A model generated the notes under the pieces. The model did not search any database. It worked only from the letters and a program-made list of their open reading frames with translations, and was not told the origin of the DNA. This document shows, in pieces, positions 43,333 through 52,455 of a DNA stretch of 64,000 bases. The stretch spans positions 148,670 to 212,669 of the forward strand of contig JAFGBM010000010.1 of the NCBI GenBank assembly GCA_016933155.1, in the 5' to 3' direction. The DNA comes from Demequinaceae bacterium. GTDB taxonomy: Bacteria; Actinomycetota; Actinomycetes; Actinomycetales; Demequinaceae. Every line of letters starts with the position of its first letter. Within the stretch, counting starts at the first letter, position 1. A program made the translations under genes and the position numbers.

Positions 43333-43983
43333 TTAGACGGTGTGGGGCGTGGCGGCCAGCACGACGCCCAGGGCCATCATCATGACGCCTCCGGTTGCCC
43401 GCATCCCGGAAAGCCTCCCGGGTGAGCCGCCGAACCAGTGGCGCACCCCGGAGGCGAGGATCGCGTAGGTGCCATCGCTGACGATCGCCACCGCGGCGAA
43501 GACCAGCCCGAGGATCAGCATCTGCACCCACACAGCCCCTCGGGACGCATCCGAGAAGGCCGGGAGCACGGCCGTGAGGAACACGATCGACTTTGGATTG
43601 AGGATCCCCACGGTGAAGGCCTCCCGGAAGAGGCTCCCGAAGCCTCCGCCCAACCGACTCTGCTCGGCCCCGGCGCCCTCGCCGGGCATGCCCTCCCGCC
43701 GACGCCGGATCGCCTGGATCCCCAGCCAAGCGAGGTAGGCGCCCCCGGCCACCTTGAGCACCAGGAAGGCCTCGGAAGAGGCCGCGATCACGGCCCCCAC
43801 CCCGAACGCGACCAGGATCACGTGGGCGAATACCCCGGCGGTATTGCCCAGAACCGTGACGAGCGCGGGGCCGCGGCCCAACTGGATAGCCCGCCCGACG
43901 ATGAACAGCACGCTCGGCCCAGGGACGGCGATGATGACGAAGGACAGCGCCGCGAACGTCCCAAGCGACGGCAGGCTGACCAT
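43333..43983 (-). CDS. LysE/RhtB-family amino-acid exporter
   Basis: A 216-residue membrane protein with six hydrophobic helices. The family starts as here with FVIIAVPGPSVLFIVGRAIQLGRGPALVTVLGNTAGVF, followed by LVLKVAGGAYLAWLGIQAIRRR and FREAFTVGILNPKSIVFLTAVLPAF. It should export amino acids or related compounds; the substrate is unknown. RBS GAGGAGGGGC precedes the ATG at 43983. Upstream in-frame sequence to 44127 is not family-like. Confidence 0.87.
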   Translation of the reverse strand: MVSLPSLGTFAALSFVIIAVPGPSVLFIVGRAIQLGRGPALVTVLGNTAGVFAHVILVAFGVGAVIAASSEAFLVLKVAGGAYLAWLGIQAIRRRREGMPGEGAGAEQSRLGGGFGSLFREAFTVGILNPKSIVFLTAVLPAFSDASRGAVWVQMLILGLVFAAVAIVSDGTYAILASGVRHWFGGSPGRLSGMRATGGVMMMALGVVLAATPHTV

Positions 43984-43999
43984 ACCGGACTGCCCCTCC

Positions 44000-45322
44000 T
44001 CAGGAGAACATGGCCTCGTGACTCCCCACGATGACGCAGGAGACCATAGCGCTGAAGGGCCAACTCCCGCCGCTCGGAATGTTGAGGGGGATGAGAACCG
44101 TCGATGTGCCCGCTGCCATGTCGTCAACGCTCAGAAAGGGGGCGTCACCGGCATCGCCGGAGAACCCCCACCCCACATACACCCGGCTTCCCACCACCGT
44201 CATGGGATATGGCCCCCACATGTTGTCTCCATATGCCGACGCTGGAATCCTTGTCGCGACCCCCTCCCGGATGACCGTGAGTTCAATTCTCTGGTTTCCT
44301 CCCACCCCATCGAGAAGGACTGAACCGAGCGCAACCACGGCACCGTCTGCGACGACCGCCGGACCGAACCAGCGATCGGAAACCACGATTTCCTCGATGA
44401 CCTCATACCCCCCGCCCCCCTCGATCGAAATGCTGATGAAGGTCGCGCCTTGGCTGGTTCCTTCGCCACCCGACTCCGGGTACACGGCCTCCTGGCACAC
44501 AACGAGAAGGTGGCCGTCATCAACCCAGCCGGCTCCCTCACAGAACCTCCGATCGGCAAGGAACCCGAGGGATACCTCCCGGCGTTCGTCGTCGATGAGA
44601 CTCATGACGTTGAGCATCTCCCCTGACCCGAAGCTCTGGTCAAGCGGGATCCACCACAGACCACCGGGACTCCACAGTCGTCCAAGTTCCGGCAACGTAC
44701 CGACCAACGCGAAATCGCGATCACGGAGTTGAACAGTGCTTTCGCCGGCGACAGAGTCGTACCCCCTTGTCACATACTGCCCATGTGCATTGACTCCGAG
44801 GAGATACTCCCAATCGATGCCACCAGTGTCGACGATCGACATCCGGCCGGAATCAAGATCAAGGAATCCCCACTCTGTTGTCCCCTGATCGTCCCTCCGA
44901 ACCATGAGGGCCGGGGACTCCCCTCCCTCCCACCCCAGGACCTGCCACCCGGAATCGGGATCAAGTTCGAGGACCTGATACCTCTGGCCTTCCGGTGACA
45001 CGAGGTAAAGCACGTAGTGCTCCGCAGGTACATCGGATGCTGAGGGCGCATAGCCCGCCAGGACCCAGCCGTCACCCGCCTCGTCCCATATCCCCTCTGG
45101 GAGGGGAAGGGCCTCGAGAAGGGAAGGGGCGACCGTCACCTCCCCTGGGGTCGAGACACCGATGACAGTGAACTCTGGCGACGGTGTCAGGACGCTCGGC
45201 GACATGGAGGCCTTGGGGCTCGACGACGGACTCTCCGACGCTGTCACACCCGCACCTCCGCAGGCCGACAGGGTCTCAGCTATCAATACAGCCACTACAA
45301 CGACCCCAATGGCCCTCGTCAC
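44000..45322 (-). CDS. Lipoprotein of unknown function (beta-rich)
   Basis: A 440-residue lipoprotein. The signal peptide begins VTRAIGVVVVAVLIAETLSAC with lipid Cys21, then a Ser/Pro-rich linker. The mature domain is beta-rich, with repeated W-V-L-G and Asp-Gly segments such as GDGWVLAGYAPSA, GWQVLGWEGGES and AGWVDDGHLLVVCQEA. These suggest a propeller-like fold (inference). The GTG start at 45322 is favoured over an upstream ATG because GGAGGAGG precedes it. A C-terminal fragment of a paralog lies just upstream, at 45635-45886. Confidence 0.7.
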   Translation of the reverse strand: MTRAIGVVVVAVLIAETLSACGGAGVTASESPSSSPKASMSPSVLTPSPEFTVIGVSTPGEVTVAPSLLEALPLPEGIWDEAGDGWVLAGYAPSASDVPAEHYVLYLVSPEGQRYQVLELDPDSGWQVLGWEGGESPALMVRRDDQGTTEWGFLDLDSGRMSIVDTGGIDWEYLLGVNAHGQYVTRGYDSVAGESTVQLRDRDFALVGTLPELGRLWSPGGLWWIPLDQSFGSGEMLNVMSLIDDERREVSLGFLADRRFCEGAGWVDDGHLLVVCQEAVYPESGGEGTSQGATFISISIEGGGGYEVIEEIVVSDRWFGPAVVADGAVVALGSVLLDGVGGNQRIELTVIREGVATRIPASAYGDNMWGPYPMTVVGSRVYVGWGFSGDAGDAPFLSVDDMAAGTSTVLIPLNIPSGGSWPFSAMVSCVIVGSHEAMFS

Positions 45323-46074
45323 CTTTGCCTCCTCCCCACTGCCCATCTGATCTCCCCTCAGCCATAACCCACGGCACACATTCCATCCCCCATGACACAT
45401 CACCGTCGAGCGGCCCCTCTGTGTGGCTTCTCAACTAGAGAAATCGTAGACCCACAGGGAGTCTCGCTCCACGAAGCGTAGCCCTCCCGAAGAGTTCGCC
45501 AGTTGGGCTCCTCGCCCTCTGCGTCGAAATGCACGCTAGCGCAAACGCCTTCATCGCGCCCGAACACAGCCGAGACGGCCAGCTGCGCTATTCGTCGAGC
45601 GAGTCACGGGACAAAACGGTTGGGTTGTCCGGGTCTACTCAGCGACGACCCACGACATCAGGCTTTGGAACGACCCCGCTCCGTTTGGCAGGTCGGGGAC
45701 TAGCCACACCCCTTTCCCCGTATCAAGGTCGTATCGCATAGGGTCAATCGACGACGCCTCCTGGTCACTCTCAGCTGCCGTCACGTACACGCCACCTGCG
45801 CGTACCTGACGTGACCCCCATGACCCTTGCTTGGCATGTCCATGCCGCAACGTCCTCGACTGTCGCCATCCTGGCCTCCTCGTCAAGTCTCAGCGGAATT
45901 GCTCTGCCACAACCTCCGATCCCAAACGTGACACTAGAATTCTCGTCATCCTGCAGGGGGCGGAAAACGCGTTGACAAGTCCTTCACCCTGTCGCCCTTC
46001 GACCTCTGCGGACACCCAACGATTGCGCCTCGTCACGCGTCGATTGTGCATCCCCTCAAAGATGTGGAGTCGAT
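45323..46074. other. Intergenic region with a gene remnant
   Basis: Apart from the paralog fragment at 45635-45886, no gene or clear structure is seen in this stretch. TTGACA at 45972-45977 has no good -10 at the right distance. Base composition is AT-richer than average, which fits decayed or recently inserted DNA. Confidence 0.5.
45635..45886 (-). pseudogene. Truncated C-terminal remnant of a lipoprotein paralog
   Basis: An open frame whose last ~60 residues (AGGVYVTAAESDQEASSID...LDTGKGVWLVPDLPNG...FQSLMSWVVAE) align with the C-terminus of the neighbouring 440-residue lipoprotein (GSRVYVGWGFSGDAGDAPFLS...MAAGTSTVLIPLNIPSG...FSAMVSCVIVG). The first ~20 residues are unrelated, and there is no signal peptide or lipobox. 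It is therefore best read as the end of a decayed tandem copy rather than an active gene. Confidence 0.45.
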
Positions 46075-47184
46075 ATGAAAACCACCCGAATCACCTCGTG
46101 CATCACCCTCGTCCTCCTCACGGGAACGACCTCGGCCTGCTCCGCCTCGGATTCGGGCGCTCCTGCCGGGCATCCCCTCACCATCGCGGAACTCATGGGC
46201 CAGGACTGGAACTTCTCCTCCGACGATTTCCGCGACAATGATCGGCGCATCCAGGAACTGATCGCCGACTGCATGAGTGAACAGGGCTGGGAGTACATTC
46301 CCGCCATCCCCCCGAGCGACTACTACGAGCCCCAAGCGGAGGACGAGTTCGAACGCCGTCAACGGGAGGGGTACGGGATCGCCTACTGGACCCTCAACCG
46401 CAATGACGACATCCCCTGGATTGACCCGAACGGGGGCTGGACCGACCCCAACGCCGCCTACGTCATGTCTTTGACAGAGTCCGAACTGGAGGCCTACAAC
46501 TACGCGCTGTACGGCGATGGCTGGCTCTTCTACGACGACGTGACCACGCTCATCGAACCCGACGTGATCGACCCCGACGTCATCATCGACCCCATCATCG
46601 GGCCCGTCGAGCCGACGGAACCCGGAGAGATAAACAGCGGATGCTACGGACAGGCAACCGACGAGGTCTACTCGGATCCCTACTCCGACAATGAGGAGTA
46701 CTGGGAAGCCATGGACCGCTTCTACACCGATTTGGAGCAGCGGGTCTCTGCCGATCCCCGATTCACCAAGCTTGAAGCGGACTGGTCCTCATGCATGAAA
46801 GACGCGGGTCTCGACTACGCGGCCCCCGAGGATGTGTGGGGAGGCCTCTACAACGAGTTCCTGACCCGGCACGACGACATTGTCGGCGATACGTTCAACC
46901 GCGACCCCTTCGAGGGATGGACCCAAGACCAGATCGACGACTTCTACGCCACCGCGACTCAGGAGCAGATCGACGCCCTGTATGAGAACCTCTACGCCCT
47001 GACCGATGACCAGCGGGCCGCCCTCGAAATCCTGCTCGCCGATGAGATCGAGGTCGCCGTTGCCGAATACGGGTGCACGAAGACCTACAACGAGGACTAC
47101 CAGGACATCTACTCCGCGATCGAAGAGGCCTATGCCCTTGAGCACCAGGCCGAGATCGAGGCGCTGATGGCGTCGTTCGGGTAA
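46075..47184 (+). CDS. Acidic lipoprotein upstream of a MacAB-like exporter
   Basis: A 369-residue lipoprotein. The signal peptide ends in TSAC (lipid Cys22). The mature protein is very acidic and rich in Tyr/Trp, with repeated SEQGWEYIP / SCMKDAGLDYAAP segments that each place a Cys in a helix (ADCMSEQGWEY and SSCMKDAGLDY). Two internally similar halves are likely. The C-terminal helices (TQEQIDALYENLYALTDDQRAALEILL) are amphipathic. It sits 5 bases before the adaptor gene and is most likely a partner of the exporter (inference). RBS TGGAGT precedes the ATG. Confidence 0.7.
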   Translation: MKTTRITSCITLVLLTGTTSACSASDSGAPAGHPLTIAELMGQDWNFSSDDFRDNDRRIQELIADCMSEQGWEYIPAIPPSDYYEPQAEDEFERRQREGYGIAYWTLNRNDDIPWIDPNGGWTDPNAAYVMSLTESELEAYNYALYGDGWLFYDDVTTLIEPDVIDPDVIIDPIIGPVEPTEPGEINSGCYGQATDEVYSDPYSDNEEYWEAMDRFYTDLEQRVSADPRFTKLEADWSSCMKDAGLDYAAPEDVWGGLYNEFLTRHDDIVGDTFNRDPFEGWTQDQIDDFYATATQEQIDALYENLYALTDDQRAALEILLADEIEVAVAEYGCTKTYNEDYQDIYSAIEEAYALEHQAEIEALMASFG

Positions 47185-47189
47185 TCCCC

Positions 47190-48926
47190 GTGCTCCCGAG
47201 GAACCGTACCGTCTCAAGCGCGCTGGGGTTGGTGGTCGTCGCCGGGGCGGTCGGCTGGATCGCAGGATCCCAGATCGTCTCCCCCGCGGAAGCCGCCTCC
47301 CGAGCAGACGCTCCTAAGCCGTCCCTCATCACCGTGGCCGTCGAGGAGAGGGTGCTGTCGGCGGACATCATCGCCCGCGGGTCCATCGGATTCGATGACC
47401 CCATCACGCTCTCGTTGGGTGGCTCCACGGGTGACCCGGAGGCCAAGCCGATTGTCACGTTCATAGCCCCCGAGGGAACGGAATTGAAGGAGGGCTCCGT
47501 CGCCGTCGAGATAGCCGGACGTCCCGTCATCCTCCTGGTCGGCGAGATCGATGTCTACCGCGACATGCGACCTGGGTCGGAAGGCCTCGACGTGGAGCAG
47601 TTGGAACAGGCATTGGTGCGATTGGGGTTTCTTGCGAAGGCGGACTCCACATGGGACAACGCCACCGGGGCCGCCATCCAGGCCATGTACGCCGCGGTCG
47701 GCTATGAAGCGAACACCACCACGGATTCCGAACTCGCATCCCTCAAGGCCGCCCGCGAGTACGTTCGCTCCGCCAGCCAGGCGCTCTCCGATGCCGAGAA
47801 GGCGATAGCGGCCGCAGGGGATGTGTCCGCCTCCGCCCTCCTCGCAGCCCAAGCGGCCGTTGCGGGAGCCCAGGACGCCGTGGCGCTCGCACAGGCTCAG
47901 CGAACCGCGGCCATCGCCGCGGCGAACGGGGCCCTGGATGAGGCGAACGCCGCCCTCTCAAGTGCCGAGTCTGCGGTGACGCTGGCTGAATCCCGTTTGG
48001 CTGAAGCGGAAGCGGGAATCCACCCCGATACCGGGCTTCCCCCCACCCCGTCCGAACTCGCCCAACTCGAAAGCGATGTCGCGGTGGCCGAGGTCGCGCT
48101 CGTCGCGGCTCACACCCAAGTCACGATCGCCACGAACGCGGTCACCACGACCACCATCGAGCACGACTCCTACGTCGCCTCGGCTCAACGCACCCTGGGT
48201 ATCGCCCAGGCTCAGTTGACCGAACTCCAGACCCCTGGAGACCTCACGGCCCTCTACCGGGCCAGGGATGCCGCCCGCCGGGATCTCCAATCGGCGAACG
48301 AGGAACTCATCAAAATCGAGGCACGGATCGGAACCTGGCTTCCGTCCGGGGAGATCATCTTCCTTCCGAGTATGCCCGTCCAGGTGGTGGACGTGATCGC
48401 CAAGCGAGGTGACATCCTCTCTGGCCCCTTCATTACCGTCTCCGGTGCCGACATCGCCATGATCGTCAGCCTTCAGGAATCCGATGCCAGACACCTCACC
48501 GTCGGAGACCAGGTCATCATCGACGAGCCCGAACTCCTTGCCGAACCCGTCGATGCCCGCATCGCCGAGATCCCGGAAGCCAGCCCGAGCGGCCGGGTGC
48601 AAATGAAGGTCGAACTCGAAACACTGCCACCCGAGATCATCGGGGCAAACGTCCGGGTCAGGATCCCCATCGAGTCGACCTCGGGAGCGGTCCTGGTGGT
48701 CCCCGCCGCCGCCCTCTCGGCGATCGCCAATGGGGATACCCGGGTCGAGGTCGAGGATCCCAGCCATCCCGGTGACACTAGGTTCGTCACCGTCATCACG
48801 GGACTTGCGGCCGACGGGGTCGTCGAGGTGCACCCCGTGGACGGGTCTCTCGTCCAGGGGGATCGAGTCGTCGTCGGATACGCGGACATCGGCCCCGACG
48901 TGAAGCCTTCCCCGACGGTCGGCTAG
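47190..48926 (+). CDS. Periplasmic-adaptor (HlyD/MacA-like) protein with peptidoglycan-binding motif
   Basis: A 578-residue membrane-anchored adaptor. The N-terminal anchor is SALGLVVVAGAVGWIAGSQIV. A barrel-like region follows. A peptidoglycan_binding_1-like segment reads EGLDVEQLEQALVRLGFL...WDNATGAAIQAMYAAVGY. A long Ala/Glu/Gln-rich coiled-coil hairpin (~190-390) comes next. A second half has VVDVIAKRGDILSG, VRIPIESTSGAVLVVPAAALSA and VVEVHPVDGSLVQGDRVVVGY, typical of MacA/HlyD. In Gram-positives such adaptors link an ABC transporter to the wall. The gene is the second of four in an operon with lipoprotein, ATPase and permease. Confidence 0.85.
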   Translation: MLPRNRTVSSALGLVVVAGAVGWIAGSQIVSPAEAASRADAPKPSLITVAVEERVLSADIIARGSIGFDDPITLSLGGSTGDPEAKPIVTFIAPEGTELKEGSVAVEIAGRPVILLVGEIDVYRDMRPGSEGLDVEQLEQALVRLGFLAKADSTWDNATGAAIQAMYAAVGYEANTTTDSELASLKAAREYVRSASQALSDAEKAIAAAGDVSASALLAAQAAVAGAQDAVALAQAQRTAAIAAANGALDEANAALSSAESAVTLAESRLAEAEAGIHPDTGLPPTPSELAQLESDVAVAEVALVAAHTQVTIATNAVTTTTIEHDSYVASAQRTLGIAQAQLTELQTPGDLTALYRARDAARRDLQSANEELIKIEARIGTWLPSGEIIFLPSMPVQVVDVIAKRGDILSGPFITVSGADIAMIVSLQESDARHLTVGDQVIIDEPELLAEPVDARIAEIPEASPSGRVQMKVELETLPPEIIGANVRVRIPIESTSGAVLVVPAAALSAIANGDTRVEVEDPSHPGDTRFVTVITGLAADGVVEVHPVDGSLVQGDRVVVGYADIGPDVKPSPTVG

Positions 48927-48935
48927 GGCGCGGTC

Positions 48936-49667
48936 ATGGCCGGGACTACCCTCCTACAAGCGACCGGGCTTCGACCCGCACCCCTGAGCCCGGTCCTCCA
49001 CCTTTCCGGTATCGGCCGAACCTTTCTGTCCGGAGACACCGAGGTCCCGGCCCTGACGGACATCGACCTGACTGTCACCAGGGGCGAGTATGTCTCGGTC
49101 GTGGGGCCCTCGGGTAGCGGGAAGTCGACGCTTCTTCACATCCTCGGCCTTCTCGATCGTCCCACGACCGGCTCCTACCTGTTCGAGGGGAACGAGGTGG
49201 CCGACCTCGACGAGGCCTCTCGCACCGCCATCCGCGGCCGCCGCATCGGATTCGTGTTTCAGTCCTTCCATCTTCTTTCGCATCGAACGGTGCTTGAGAA
49301 CGTGACGATGGCCATGCTGTACACGGAGGTCAAACGCGACGTCCGAGTCGAGAGGGCACGGGCGGCTCTCGACGCCGTCGGGTTGACCCACCGAATCGAG
49401 TTCCCCGCGTCCCGGCTGTCCGGTGGCGAGCGGCAGAGGGTGGCGATCGCCCGGGCGATCGTCAGCGGACCCTCGCTTGTGCTCGCAGACGAGCCGACCG
49501 GAAACCTCGACTCCGTGACCTCGGAATCGATCCTCGGGATATTCGATAGCCTGCGGCGTTCCGGCCAGACGATCGTCATGATCACTCATGATGCGTCGAT
49601 CGCCGCGCATGCCGACCGACGAGTGAGCCTTAAGGACGGCAGGCTCCAACTTGAGGCCGCCCGATGA
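48936..49667 (+). CDS. ABC transporter ATP-binding protein (MacB/LolD type)
   Basis: A 243-residue ATPase. Walker A is GPSGSGKST (residues 57-65), the Q-loop is FQSFHLL, the signature is RLSGGERQRVAIARA, Walker B plus D-loop is LVLADEPTGNLD, and the H-loop is MITHD. The GNLD ending and the short size are typical of LolD/MacB-type exporters that pair with a FtsX-like permease. It overlaps the permease gene by 4 bases (ATGA), and powers the mechanotransmission complex with its adaptor. Confidence 0.93.
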   Translation: MAGTTLLQATGLRPAPLSPVLHLSGIGRTFLSGDTEVPALTDIDLTVTRGEYVSVVGPSGSGKSTLLHILGLLDRPTTGSYLFEGNEVADLDEASRTAIRGRRIGFVFQSFHLLSHRTVLENVTMAMLYTEVKRDVRVERARAALDAVGLTHRIEFPASRLSGGERQRVAIARAIVSGPSLVLADEPTGNLDSVTSESILGIFDSLRRSGQTIVMITHDASIAAHADRRVSLKDGRLQLEAAR

Positions 49668-50875
49668 AACCGACCTCGATGCAGTGGCGAGACCTCGTCT
49701 CCGAGTCCGTCGCCGGCTTGGCCTCTCGTCCACTCCGAACCCTGCTCACCGTTCTCGGCACGGTCCTCGGCATCGCCGCGCTCGTCTCGACGGTCGGCAT
49801 CGCCCAGACCGCCGGCAACCGCATCATCGGCACGTTTGATGCGCTTCAGGCGACCTCCGTCGTCGTCACCAACGAGTCCAGCTGGTCCGGCGACGCCGCC
49901 GTCGCTTTCCCCTCGGACTCCGAAGACCGTCTGATCCGATTGAACGGTGTCGAGGCGGTCGGAACCCTCGGGTCCGTCAACGTCGGATCCGACCTGGTAT
50001 CCGCGGTCAAGCTCGACGACCCCCTCGGGAGGTACGAGTTTCAGATCTCCGTCCTTGCCGCCTCCCCCGGCCTTCTCGACGCCGTCAAGGGCGAACTCCG
50101 CATGGGTCGATGGTTCGACGTCGGCCACGAGGAGCGAGCCGACGATGTCGTCATCCTGGGCCCGGGAGCGGCAAGCCAGCTCAACATCTTCCGGGTCGAC
50201 CAACAGCCCGTGGTCTTCATAGGCGACAAGCCTTTCGTCGTCATGGGCATCATCCGTGATGTTGATCGTCAACCTCAGTTGTTGGATGCCGTCATCATGC
50301 CCGAGGCGACCGCGCGGAAGCACTACGGCTATGCGGGTGCGACCACCGTCCAGATCGACGTCTCCCTCGGGGCGGGGGATCTCATCGCCGAACAGGCCCC
50401 CGTCGCCCTCAATCCCAACGATCCGACGGTGTATCGCGTTCAGAAACCGCCGTCGGTGGATTCACTCCGCAACCGAGTCGAGGGGGAGATCAACTCGCTG
50501 TTCATCATCCTTGGAGGGGTGTCGCTTCTCGTCGGCGCAATCGGGATCGCAAACGTCACACTCGTCAGCGTCCTTGAACGGGTGGGGGAGATTGGGCTGA
50601 GGCGGGCCTTCGGGGCGCGCCGACGCCACATCGCCGGGCAGTTCCTGTTGGAGTCGACGACGATGGGCATCATCGGGGGGATCATCGGGGCGACGATCGG
50701 GATTCTCGTCGTCGTGGGGCTGTCGGCGATCCGGCAGTGGACTCCGGTCCTGGCGCCATGGATCCCGTTCGGTGCTCCTCTCCTGGGCGCCGTGACGGGG
50801 CTGCTGGCCGGAGTCTTCCCCTCCCTGCGTGCGGCGTCGCTTGAGCCGGTCGAAGCCCTGAGGTCGGGCACCTAG
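49664..50875 (+). CDS. ABC transporter permease (MacB/FtsX-type)
   Basis: A 403-residue permease with one N-terminal helix (LLTVLGTVLGIAALVSTVGIAQ), a large extracellular MacB-PCD domain (~45-270), and three C-terminal helices ending in the FtsX fold. The FtsX signature is seen as LVGAIGIANVTLVSVLERVGEIGLRRAFGARRRHIAGQFLLESTTMGIIGG, with the conserved E-I-G-L-R-x-x-x-G-A. It forms a tripartite-like system with the ATPase and adaptor; no outer-membrane TolC is expected in this organism. Exported substrate unknown (antibiotic, peptide or lipoprotein). Confidence 0.92.
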   Translation: MKPTSMQWRDLVSESVAGLASRPLRTLLTVLGTVLGIAALVSTVGIAQTAGNRIIGTFDALQATSVVVTNESSWSGDAAVAFPSDSEDRLIRLNGVEAVGTLGSVNVGSDLVSAVKLDDPLGRYEFQISVLAASPGLLDAVKGELRMGRWFDVGHEERADDVVILGPGAASQLNIFRVDQQPVVFIGDKPFVVMGIIRDVDRQPQLLDAVIMPEATARKHYGYAGATTVQIDVSLGAGDLIAEQAPVALNPNDPTVYRVQKPPSVDSLRNRVEGEINSLFIILGGVSLLVGAIGIANVTLVSVLERVGEIGLRRAFGARRRHIAGQFLLESTTMGIIGGIIGATIGILVVVGLSAIRQWTPVLAPWIPFGAPLLGAVTGLLAGVFPSLRAASLEPVEALRSGT

Positions 50876-50956
50876 GGCTCCTTGCGCCCTGTGCAGAACT
50901 GCACACCAAGCATTCGCGGAGTACGCGTACCATCGGAACTGTCAGGAGGAGGCCCT

Positions 50957-51199
50957 ATGACCCGGTGCGACAGTTGCGGGATGCCACTTCACGACGACAC
51001 CTGCGGCACCGAGGCCGATGGCTCTCCCAGTGCCACCTACTGCAAGACCTGCTACGTCAAGGGCGCCTTCACCCTGCCGGACGGCCCGATAGAGACCGTG
51101 ATGGCGAAGGCTATCGACGCGATCGTCGCCCAGGGAGTCCCTCCCCTGGCCGCGAAGAAGCTCACCGAGAACATCGCGACGCTACCCCGCTGGAAGTAG
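50957..51199 (+). CDS. Small zinc-ribbon protein
   Basis: An 80-residue protein with the zinc-ribbon pattern CDSCGMPLHDDTCGTEADGS...YCKTCYVKGAF (two CxxC knuckles plus an intervening Cys) and a short helical C-terminus. This matches the small putative zinc-ribbon family found throughout bacteria; its role is unknown. The ATG at 50957 is preceded by AGGAGGAGG. It is transcribed after, but not clearly with, the ABC operon. Confidence 0.8.
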   Translation: MTRCDSCGMPLHDDTCGTEADGSPSATYCKTCYVKGAFTLPDGPIETVMAKAIDAIVAQGVPPLAAKKLTENIATLPRWK

Positions 51200-51210
51200 C
51201 GCCTCCAGGA

Positions 51211-51876
51211 TCACAGTCCTCCCCGGAGCAGGTGCAGGACCTCGACGGCGTCATTGAAGAGCGGGCGCATGAGGGGCATCTTCCCCAGCCACAGCATCCG
51301 GTCGAGGGCCGGGAGCGATCGGGCGAGAACCTCGCGGGTCATAGCCTGGCCCTCGCTCTTGTCGTGAACCCAAGCGAGCGTGATGCCCGTGTGCATGAGC
51401 CACAACGCGTGCGGCAGGTCGGGGAGCAGGCGCATGTCGGTCGTGATGTTGGAGCCGTCCACGACCTCCTGGTAGAGCCCGATGGTCGTGTCCCGGACGG
51501 GGGCGCTTTCCTCGCTGAACGGGCTGAGGGAGCTCGAAGGCACGATGGCGAGGGCGAGAAGCGGCTCGGCCAGCGGACGATAGGGCTCCAGGACGTCGAG
51601 GTAGGCGAAGGCGGCTGCCTCGAGCCGATCGAGGAACTTCTTCTGGCCGGCCATGTCGTGCCGGGCCTTCTCGGCGTGTTCTTCCGCGATCCTGACGTAA
51701 ATGCCTCCGATCAGCTCCTCCTTGCCGCGGAAGTAGTGGTACGCGGACCCGAGCGAGACCCCCGCGCGCTCGGCGATGTCACGCATGGTCGCGGCCTCGT
51801 ACCCCCGCTCGATGACGAGGTCGGTCGCCGCCTCGACGATGCGGTCGCGGGTGGGGCTATCGGTTTGGGTAGGCAT
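51211..51876 (-). CDS. TetR-family transcriptional regulator
   Basis: A 221-residue TetR protein. The DNA-binding domain is RIVEAATDLVIERGYEAATMRDIAERAGVSLGSAYHYFRGKEELI with the canonical recognition helix. The larger ligand-binding part is helical with a buried pocket. The start at 51876 lies inside the end of the upstream membrane-protein gene (20-base overlap), so both come from one mRNA. Two palindromes near 52456-52505 are its likely operators. Confidence 0.9.
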   Translation of the reverse strand: MPTQTDSPTRDRIVEAATDLVIERGYEAATMRDIAERAGVSLGSAYHYFRGKEELIGGIYVRIAEEHAEKARHDMAGQKKFLDRLEAAAFAYLDVLEPYRPLAEPLLALAIVPSSSLSPFSEESAPVRDTTIGLYQEVVDGSNITTDMRLLPDLPHALWLMHTGITLAWVHDKSEGQAMTREVLARSLPALDRMLWLGKMPLMRPLFNDAVEVLHLLRGGL

Positions 51877-52435
51877 GGAGATCCTCCAGGGTGAGGGGTT
51901 CGGTTTGGGTTTCGAGATCAAGGGCACGGATCCAGATGAATTGGCGGGCACCCGCCACGAATCCGAGGAGTCCCGCCATCCAGACGAGGCAGAAGAGGAC
52001 CAGCCACTCGTTCGGTGGCCAGTATGCGACCAGGAGGGCGACCGGATACGGGCATCCGAAGATCGCTCCGATCCACGCGAGGGCAACCACGGAAACGGGC
52101 CTCGGACGGGGGACAAGGCGAGAGGCACCGGCCTGCAGGTTTCTCGCCTTCCTGTACGCCAGCACCCCGAGTACGGAAATCATCGTCGCGGGGGGAACAA
52201 GTATCAGAAACCCCGGAGACACGGTCGTGATGATCGCCAGGACTCGTGCCACCTCCCCAATACGCTGTCGTTCTTCAGTAGTGGGGGCCGGCGACCCTCG
52301 TTCTGCTTTGTACCGGTGGAGGACCCATTCCCGTCGCCCCGGATGAAGCGACCACACCAGATGACCTGCAGAGACAAGGAGGGCGATCGGGAACAGGAAG
52401 AAACCCGGAATGAGCATCGCGGCCATGCCTTCCAT
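51857..52435 (-). CDS. Membrane protein co-transcribed with TetR
   Basis: A 192-residue membrane protein with five hydrophobic segments: near residues 8-28, 63-95 (two), 115-135 and 140-165. No recognised family motif. Translation of the TetR gene begins within its 3' end. It is probably the target function of the TetR regulator, for example transport or sensing (inference). The start at 52435 is not certain; two other in-frame ATGs follow within 20 bases. Confidence 0.6.
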   Translation of the reverse strand: MEGMAAMLIPGFFLFPIALLVSAGHLVWSLHPGRREWVLHRYKAERGSPAPTTEERQRIGEVARVLAIITTVSPGFLILVPPATMISVLGVLAYRKARNLQAGASRLVPRPRPVSVVALAWIGAIFGCPYPVALLVAYWPPNEWLVLFCLVWMAGLLGFVAGARQFIWIRALDLETQTEPLTLEDLHAYPNR

Positions 52436-52455
52436 CGCGTCTTGGCCCCTGTCGG

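Noticed and set aside
50873..50890. Short inverted repeat AGGGC-N7-GCCCT after the ABC permease as terminator
   Set aside because: Only five pairs and no T-run; too weak to call.
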